Source: an uncultured Lachnospiraceae bacterium
GTDB lineage: Bacteria; Bacillota_A; Clostridia; Lachnospirales; Lachnospiraceae
Direction: 5' to 3'
Assembly: GCA_910585655.1 (NCBI GenBank)
Contig: CAJUFW010000111.1
Location: 1 to 11,363 of the forward strand
Length of the DNA stretch: 11,363 bases
Below the pieces are notes generated by a model. It was not told the DNA's origin. It saw only the letters and a list, made by a program, of their open reading frames with translations, and did no database searches. Positions 7,038-11,363 of this stretch are shown in pieces (the stretch's first letter is position 1; each line of letters begins with the position of its first letter). The position numbers were made by a program, and so were the translations under genes.

Positions 7038-7802
7038 CTAAATCCAGCCCCCGTCAAGGGCGATGATTTGACCGGTTAAATAGTCGGTTTGGTGGCAGAG
7101 CGAATATACAAGCTCTGCCACTTCGTCTGTCGTTCCCATCCGCCCGGCAGGTATTTCTTCTTCAAGCGCCTGTCGCTCCTCCGGTAAAAGAAACGCATTC
7201 ATTTCCGTATCAATCGCTCCACATGCGATTGCATTGACCGATATATGGCTGGGCGCCAATTCTTTTGCCAAAGCGCGGGTAAGGGCATGGACAGCGCCTT
7301 TGGTAGCAGAATAGGCTACTTCGCAAGAAGCGCCGCATAGTCCCCAAACCGAGGAAATCATTACTATGTTTCCGGCTTGTTTTCGTACCATATCCGGGAT
7401 ACAAAGGGAGCAAAGATTGTAAACCGAGGTCAGATTGGTAGAAAGAATCTGCTGCCATTCCTCCGGCTTTAGTTCCGAAAATAAGCCGATATGGGAAATT
7501 CCGGCATTGTTAATCAGGATATCGACCGAACCAAACGTCTGGCATATCTGCTCGTAAAGAGATGTCGTATAGGCGTAATCCCCTACGTCCCCCACACTGG
7601 TAAGCACTGGAATATGCAAAGCGGCGATTTCTCTGCCTACCGCTTCTAATTCGGCTTTGCGGCTGTGGCAATTTAAGACAAGACGATAAGTATGCTCTGG
7701 ACAGCGGCTTCCCTCTCTGGCAAAATAAAGTGCGATTGCCCTGCCGATCCCTCTGGAAGCCCCGGTAATCAGAACGGTTCTTGCAGAAAAGTTTGTATTC
7801 AT
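7038..7802 (-). CDS. ymfI: Short-chain dehydrogenase, probably YmfI-type EF-P 5-aminopentanone reductase
   Basis: This is a 254-residue classical SDR with a Rossmann fold, predicted cytoplasmic and NADPH-using. The cofactor motif TGASRGIG spans residues 13-20 and NNAG lies at 98-101. The catalytic set is N123, S151, Y164 and K168 (YSATK). It ends 'LTGQIIALDGGWI', usual for this class. The segment 'SSVWGLCGASCEVAYS' resembles my memory of YmfI, which reduces the 5-aminopentanone modification on elongation factor P. FabG-like 3-oxoacyl-ACP reductase is the main alternative. An insertion after the first helix (about 31-40, 'GSRCPEHTYR') lengthens the loop before strand 2. A GTG at 7808 would add two residues, but the GAGGT ribosome site lies about nine bases before the ATG and only three before the GTG. 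The gene faces the lipoprotein gene tail to tail with nine bases between them, and no efp gene is in view. Confidence 0.8.
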   Translation of the reverse strand: MNTNFSARTVLITGASRGIGRAIALYFAREGSRCPEHTYRLVLNCHSRKAELEAVGREIAALHIPVLTSVGDVGDYAYTTSLYEQICQTFGSVDILINNAGISHIGLFSELKPEEWQQILSTNLTSVYNLCSLCIPDMVRKQAGNIVMISSVWGLCGASCEVAYSATKGAVHALTRALAKELAPSHISVNAIACGAIDTEMNAFLLPEERQALEEEIPAGRMGTTDEVAELVYSLCHQTDYLTGQIIALDGGWI

Positions 7803-7827
7803 TTCCACTTGACCTCTTTTCTTTTTT

Positions 7828-7856
7828 TTGATTCTATAGTAATATGGTTCTATAGT
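7828..7856 (+). promoter_or_regulatory. Promoter of the LCP-like/exported/YitT operon
   Basis: TTGATT (7828-7833, 4 of 6 to the -35 consensus) and TATAGT (7851-7856, 5 of 6) are separated by exactly 17 bases. The -10 box lies in the second copy of a 16-base tandem repeat. The identical TATAGT in the first copy (7835-7840) is 20 bases from TTGACC at 7809-7814, a poorer arrangement. Confidence 0.55.
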
Positions 7857-7863
7857 AATATGG
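7832..7863. repeat. Perfect 16-bp tandem repeat in the divergent promoter region
   Basis: TTCTATAGTAATATGG occurs twice back to back (7832-7847 and 7848-7863) with no mismatch. It lies between the divergent SDR gene and operon and includes the predicted -10 box. It could be a duplicated operator, or a recent replication-slippage duplication that made or moved the promoter. Confidence 0.9.
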
Positions 7864-7897
7864 AATGAAAAAAAAGTAAAGGCTTGGAGGAATGTAG

Positions 7898-8722
7898 ATG
7901 TGGGTTGGAGAGGCGTCTGGTATCAGATGGTTGTTCTATATCAGCGGGGGCGCCGCCGTATTTTGTTTGATCGCCGTAGTCAGTTATGTGCTGGCGCTGC
8001 AGCCTGGTAGTGCTGACCGTGCGTATCAGCCGCCGGCAGACAGCGGGGAGAGCAAAACGACGACTTCGGGTTCTGCATGGCTGGCAGAATATGACGGAGA
8101 TCCCGCTTTAAATCTGATCTACGGCTACAGCGAAAAAAAGCAGAGTATTACCGCGCTGATTTTAGAAATCTGGAATCAAAACGACGGTTCCCTGGCATAT
8201 CTTACGGTGCCGACAGATACGGGCTATACGATTTCCAAGGAACTATACCAAAGGCTGGCGGCTGTTTGGCCGGAGGTGCCTCAAATGATGCGCTTATCCT
8301 TGTTGTATCAATATTTTGAAGGGGAGGATTCTTTTGAATATGGGTGTGCGGTAGTAGGAGAGCTGCTGGGCGCCAAGATTCAATCCTATACTGCTTTTTC
8401 TACACAGGAGCTAAAGGAGCGCTTTAAGAAAAACAAAAAAGGCGTCTGGAAGCTGCAAAAGGAATTTCAGGCAGAGCTTACTGCCTGGGAGGAAAAGCCC
8501 TGGAACGAACGAGAGGAATTTTTAGAGGAATATATTACAAATCTCTATGGCAACATAAAAACAAGCCGATCCTTACAGGAACGGATCGCCGGGCTTTCTT
8601 TTTATAAACCACTTTCCTGTGAAACCGTATCCTACTACAAGCTGCCGGGCAAAGCGCAAAACGCCGGCTATCAGCCCGACCAGAATCTGATACGGCAGGA
8701 GCTTGGCGGAATCCTGAAATAA
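7898..8722 (+). CDS. Membrane-anchored protein with a degenerate LCP (LytR-CpsA-Psr)-like domain
   Basis: I do not recognise this 274-residue protein with certainty. One membrane helix (about 11-34) follows a very short N-terminus, and a Pro/Ser/Thr-rich linker (about 38-60) leads to an extracellular domain. Residues about 70-170 look like an LCP core. 'ALILEIWNQNDGSLAYLTVPTDT' in outline matches the strand that in LCP proteins ends SIPRDT, and 'AVVGELLGAKIQSYTAFS' resembles the later LCP helix and strand. LCP enzymes attach teichoic acids or polysaccharides to peptidoglycan. Here the usual Arg of that motif is Thr (T106, before D107), so the enzyme function may be lost. Residues 175-215 are highly charged. 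GGAGG at 7886-7890, seven bases upstream, fixes the start. It opens a three-gene operon with spacings of 39 and 51 bases. Confidence 0.65.
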   Translation: MWVGEASGIRWLFYISGGAAVFCLIAVVSYVLALQPGSADRAYQPPADSGESKTTTSGSAWLAEYDGDPALNLIYGYSEKKQSITALILEIWNQNDGSLAYLTVPTDTGYTISKELYQRLAAVWPEVPQMMRLSLLYQYFEGEDSFEYGCAVVGELLGAKIQSYTAFSTQELKERFKKNKKGVWKLQKEFQAELTAWEEKPWNEREEFLEEYITNLYGNIKTSRSLQERIAGLSFYKPLSCETVSYYKLPGKAQNAGYQPDQNLIRQELGGILK

Positions 8723-8761
8723 ACAGATAACAGTCTCAGAATTGAAAACGGAGGAATGAAA

Positions 8762-9187
8762 ATGAGGAATTGGAGTAAAAATAAAAGAAAATGGCTCTTG
8801 AGTATGGTAGTGGTGGCGCTGCTGGGCGCGGCTTTTCACGCAGGTACGGTGTTCGGAGCAGGAGCAGAGCCAGGTTCATCAGGCGATCCCCTGATTACGC
8901 AAAGCTATTTGGAGGAGCAGCTAAAGGATATCTCCTCTGGGGGATTCCATAAAATCAAGGTGCCGAAAGGACGAACCTTGTCCTGCTCGTCAGGAACGCA
9001 GATTATTTTATACAGCGGAAGCGCATCGGTTTCCTCTGCCGGAGGACTGCTGAATCTGACCGAAGGAGGGCTCTTTTCTGCCGGGGATACAATAGCAAAA
9101 TACCAAAGTTACCTGGTGCCGGAAAAAGGGCGGGGGGTAACTTGCAACAGCGAGAGTATTTTGTTTGTCCAAGGAGAGTATGAATAG
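8762..9187 (+). CDS. Small exported protein of unknown function
   Basis: This is a 141-residue protein with a basic N-terminus (RNWSKNKRKW) and a hydrophobic stretch at about 12-24. A signal-peptide cleavage around 'VFGAGA' (30-35) is plausible, so the mature part (about 105 residues) is outside the membrane. It begins 'EPGSSGDPLITQSYLEEQL', then has short beta-rich, Gly/Ser-rich segments. I recall similar small exported proteins in spore-forming Clostridia, with 'PGSSxDPLVT' followed by 'KGQ..' and 'TEIILRSG'-like stretches, but know no function. C75 and C128 might form a disulfide. The start at 8762 is preferred over the in-frame ATG at 8756 because GGAGG (8750-8754) is seven bases before the former and one base before the latter. 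It lies between the LCP-like gene and yitT. Confidence 0.75.
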   Translation: MRNWSKNKRKWLLSMVVVALLGAAFHAGTVFGAGAEPGSSGDPLITQSYLEEQLKDISSGGFHKIKVPKGRTLSCSSGTQIILYSGSASVSSAGGLLNLTEGGLFSAGDTIAKYQSYLVPEKGRGVTCNSESILFVQGEYE

Positions 9188-9238
9188 GAGTTTTTAGAAG
9201 GAAGTTTCTGGGAGAGACCAGAGAAAAAGGTGTGGAAC

Positions 9239-10132
9239 ATGGAAATTATACATCATAGAGGAAAAGCGTTTGATTTGCTGCTGGTGGCTGCGGGGACGCT
9301 TTTATTGGCTGCAGGCGTCAATATGGTCTATGGACCGATGGAAATGGTAACAGGAGGGCTATCGGGCTTGGCGATTGTGATTCAAAGTCTGACGGCGAAG
9401 CTCTCCGGTAAAGCCGGTATCCCGATTTGGCTGACCAATACGGTGTTAAACGTCCCGATTTTTCTGGCAGCGTGGTGGCTCGTAGGGAAAAAATTTGTTT
9501 TAAAAACACTGCTTGGCGCAGTTACTTTTTCAGTAGCGCTTTATCTGGTGCCGGAATACAACCTCTGTGGGGAAGATTATCTGCTGGCAGCGGTGTTTGG
9601 GGCGGTATTGACAGGCTCCGGAATCGGACTGATATTTCTTGCTTCTTCTTCCACGGGCGGAACGGATATGCTCAGCGTGACGTTACACCGTTTTTTCCGC
9701 CATTATACGCTGCCGCAGATTATGATGGTCGTAGACGGCAGTATTGTTTTGGCTGGCGCGGTCGTGTTTGGTATCCACAGCGCGCTTTATGCAGTGATTG
9801 CGGTCTATATTACGACAAAGGTCAGCGATACGATTTTAGAAGGAACCAAATTTGCCAAGCTGGTCTATATTATTTCAGAACAATATGAGGAGATTGCAGA
9901 GGAGATTATGACAAAGCTCCAGCGCGGCGCTACCGGCGTTGCAATCAAAGGAATGTATACCAGACAGGACAAGCATATGCTCTTTTGTGTGGTAAATAAA
10001 AAAGAAATCGTCCAGATAAAGGAAATTGTGCGGGAAATGGACACAAAAGCCTTCGTCATTGTGAATGACGTAAAAGAAGCGGTTGGAGAGGGGTTTATAG
10101 AATATAAACAAGAAAGGAACGGTAAATTGTAG
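9239..10132 (+). CDS. YitT family membrane protein (DUF161 and DUF2179)
   Basis: This is a 297-residue membrane protein of the YitT family. About five or six helices span residues 10-195, with the conserved 'GPMEMVTGGLSGLAI' near 32-46 and 'SSSTGGTDMLS' near 136-146. A soluble DUF2179 domain follows (about 226-281), containing 'RGATGVAIKGMYT', probably a cytoplasmic sensing or ligand-binding module. YitT proteins are thought to be transporters, but I know of no settled substrate. The start at 9239 is chosen because AAGGTG at 9227-9232 gives a six-base spacing. A GTG at 9230 would add three residues and overlap that site. It is the last gene of the operon begun at 7898. I see no convincing terminator behind it. 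Confidence 0.85.
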   Translation: MEIIHHRGKAFDLLLVAAGTLLLAAGVNMVYGPMEMVTGGLSGLAIVIQSLTAKLSGKAGIPIWLTNTVLNVPIFLAAWWLVGKKFVLKTLLGAVTFSVALYLVPEYNLCGEDYLLAAVFGAVLTGSGIGLIFLASSSTGGTDMLSVTLHRFFRHYTLPQIMMVVDGSIVLAGAVVFGIHSALYAVIAVYITTKVSDTILEGTKFAKLVYIISEQYEEIAEEIMTKLQRGATGVAIKGMYTRQDKHMLFCVVNKKEIVQIKEIVREMDTKAFVIVNDVKEAVGEGFIEYKQERNGKL

Positions 10133-10238
10133 CTTTTCTCGGTAAAACTTCTTATTTTCCTTTTGATTATACAAAACTTACAAAAAGAAACTTTTTAATT
10201 TGGCGAAAAGAAATATAGTCTTACTCTTGAAATTGGTG

Positions 10239-10244
10239 TATAGT
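10239..10244 (+). promoter_or_regulatory. Possible -10 box of the ABC ATPase gene
   Basis: TATAGT lies about 100 bases before the start codon and matches the -10 consensus at 5 of 6 positions. I find no respectable -35 hexamer at 16-18 bases. The 211-base gap (10133-10343) should hold a strong promoter given the codon bias of the gene, but I cannot place it firmly. Confidence 0.25.
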
Positions 10245-10260
10245 AAAGCTACGACTTAGA

Positions 10261-10292
10261 GCAAGTGGTATTCCATGAGGGGTAGTATTTGC
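10261..10292 (+). promoter_or_regulatory. Leader hairpin before the ABC ATPase gene
   Basis: The 14-base arm at 10261-10274 can pair with 10279-10292 around ATGA, using 13 of 14 positions as RNA, four of them G-U, with one G-G mismatch. No T-run follows, so it is not a terminator. It lies about 50 bases before the start codon. As DNA the arms match at only 9 of 14, so an RNA role fits better than an operator. Chance is possible. Confidence 0.3.
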
Positions 10293-10343
10293 TTATGGGT
10301 TATTATTACAAGATGAAAATATATTATTCCAGGGAGGAACATT

Positions 10344-11322
10344 ATGGCTAGTTTAAGTTTAAAAAACATCAATAAGACCTACCCAAATGGGTTTGTAGCG
10401 GTGAAGGATTTTAATCTTGATATTGAAGATAAAGAGTTCATCATCTTCGTAGGGCCATCTGGATGCGGTAAGTCTACTACACTTCGTATGATTGCAGGAT
10501 TGGAAGAGATCACAGCCGGCGAGCTGTGGATCGGTGACAAGCTGGTAAACGACGTAGAGCCGAAAGATCGTGATATCGCGATGGTATTCCAGAACTACGC
10601 TTTGTATCCGCATATGTCCGTATTTGACAATATGGCGTTTGGTTTGAAGCTGCGGAAGACTCCGAAGGAGCAGATCAATCAGTTAGTTCAGGAAGCAGCA
10701 AAGATTTTGGACTTGACACATTTGTTAGACCGTAAGCCGGCAGCTCTTTCCGGTGGTCAGAGACAGCGTGTGGCGATGGGTCGTGCTATCGTGCGTAATC
10801 CAAAGGTATTCCTGATGGATGAGCCACTCTCCAACTTGGACGCAAAGCTGCGTGTACAGATGCGTACTGAGATTTCCAAGCTGCACCAGAGACTGGAAAC
10901 TACCATCATCTACGTAACACACGACCAGACAGAGGCTATGACACTGGGTACCAGAATCGTCGTTATGAAAGACGGCGTTATCCAGCAGGTAGATTCTCCG
11001 CAGAACCTGTATGAGAAGCCACAAAACCTGTTCGTAGCAGGCTTTATCGGTTCTCCTCAGATGAACTTTATAGATGCTGCTGTAAAAGTAAGCGGAGATA
11101 CCGCTACACTTTCTTTTGTAGGCAATGAGATTAAGCTTCCTCCGGCAAAGTCCAAGAAGTTGGCTAGCTATAATGGCAAGACCGTAGTAATGGGTATCCG
11201 TCCAGAGGATATCAGTGATGACGAAATTCGTCTCTCTGCATTCCCGGACAGCGTTATCAGCGGAACCATTCAGGTTTACGAGCTTCTCGGTGCCGAAGTT
11301 TATCTGTACTTCCCGGTTGGGG
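10344..11322 (+). CDS. msmK: Sugar ABC transporter ATP-binding protein (MsmK/UgpC type), 3' end missing
   Basis: This is the cytoplasmic ATPase of carbohydrate ABC importers, in the MalK/MsmK/UgpC group. Visible motifs are Walker A GPSGCGKST (37-45), the Q-loop Q83 in 'VFQNYALYPH', signature LSGGQ (135-139), Walker B ending D159-E160, the D-loop SNLD (163-166) and switch H193. The C-terminal OB/TOBE-type domain starts near 238. 326 residues are genuine; relatives run to about 370, so roughly 45 are lost. The following codons EIGRAHV and the TGA at 11343-11345 are sequencing adapter, not protein. GGGAGG stands six bases before the ATG. Arginine is mostly CGT, unlike the CGG/AGG/CGA of its neighbours, typical of strong expression. 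No permease or binding-protein gene is adjacent, consistent with a shared ATPase serving several sugar importers. Confidence 0.9.
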
Positions 11323-11363
11323 AGATCGGAAGAGCACACGTCTGAACTCCAGTCACATTACTC
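11323..11363 (+). other. Illumina adapter and partial index (not biological)
   Basis: From 11323 the sequence begins AGATCGGAAGAGC and continues without mismatch to CCAGTCAC at 11356, which I know as the TruSeq read-through adapter. ATTACTC (11357-11363) follows where the i7 index belongs and matches the first seven bases of an index I recall as ATTACTCG. This is untrimmed library sequence at the contig end. Confidence 0.97.

Noticed and set aside
9207..9222. TCTGG/CCAGA inverted repeat before yitT
   Set aside because: Five-base arms with a six-base loop and no T-run are expected by chance at this frequency.
9427..9888. 153-codon plus-strand frame within yitT
   Set aside because: It overlaps the yitT reading frame, which has strong family motifs; its composition is unlike a folded protein.
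10182..10196. AAAAAG/CTTTTT hairpin as terminator for yitT
   Set aside because: The stem is six A-T-dominated pairs with one G-C, too weak for a convincing intrinsic terminator.

Overview
The window looks like chromosomal DNA from a spore-forming, anaerobic Gram-positive bacterium of the class Clostridia, probably Lachnospiraceae. This placement is an inference. It rests on the gene families (YtaF, DUF1848 with a DUF2087 regulator, an MMPL transporter with a heptad-repeat lipoprotein, YitT, an MsmK-type ATPase), strong GGAGG ribosome sites, AT-rich promoters and intrinsic terminators. I see no rRNA, tRNA, CRISPR array, insertion sequence or phage gene. The window holds ten protein genes, nine complete and one cut off.

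Layout. (1) 1-187: the intrinsic terminator of an off-window gene, then an AT-rich control region with a near-consensus sigma-A promoter (134-162) that has a palindrome between its boxes. (2) 242-2004: two overlapping genes (ATGA junction), a Zn-finger-like/HTH/DUF2087 regulator and a DUF1848 protein with a C-terminal CX3CX2C motif. (3) 2044-2679: a YtaF/MntP-type membrane protein with a GTG start, followed by a terminator. (4) 2824-7028: an RND/MMPL exporter and a lipoprotein made mostly of about 41 Leu/Gly heptads, probably one export or envelope machine. (5) 7038-7802, minus strand: a short-chain dehydrogenase resembling YmfI, the EF-P 5-aminopentanone reductase. (6) 7898-10132: a three-gene operon encoding a membrane-anchored protein like a degenerate LCP (LytR-CpsA-Psr) domain, a small exported protein and a YitT transporter. 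Its promoter lies next to a perfect 16-bp tandem repeat between the divergent genes. (7) 10344-11322: an MsmK/UgpC sugar-ABC ATPase with codon use typical of strong expression.

The last 41 bases are not biological. Bases 11323-11356 match the Illumina TruSeq read-through adapter from memory, and 11357-11363 look like the start of an i7 index. They truncate the ABC gene and give it a false C-terminus.

The most interesting biology is the DUF2087-DUF1848 pair (an uncharacterised possible Fe-S or radical-SAM-like enzyme with its own regulator), the MMPL/heptad-lipoprotein pair, and the LCP-like/exported/YitT operon. None can be called a new system from sequence alone.
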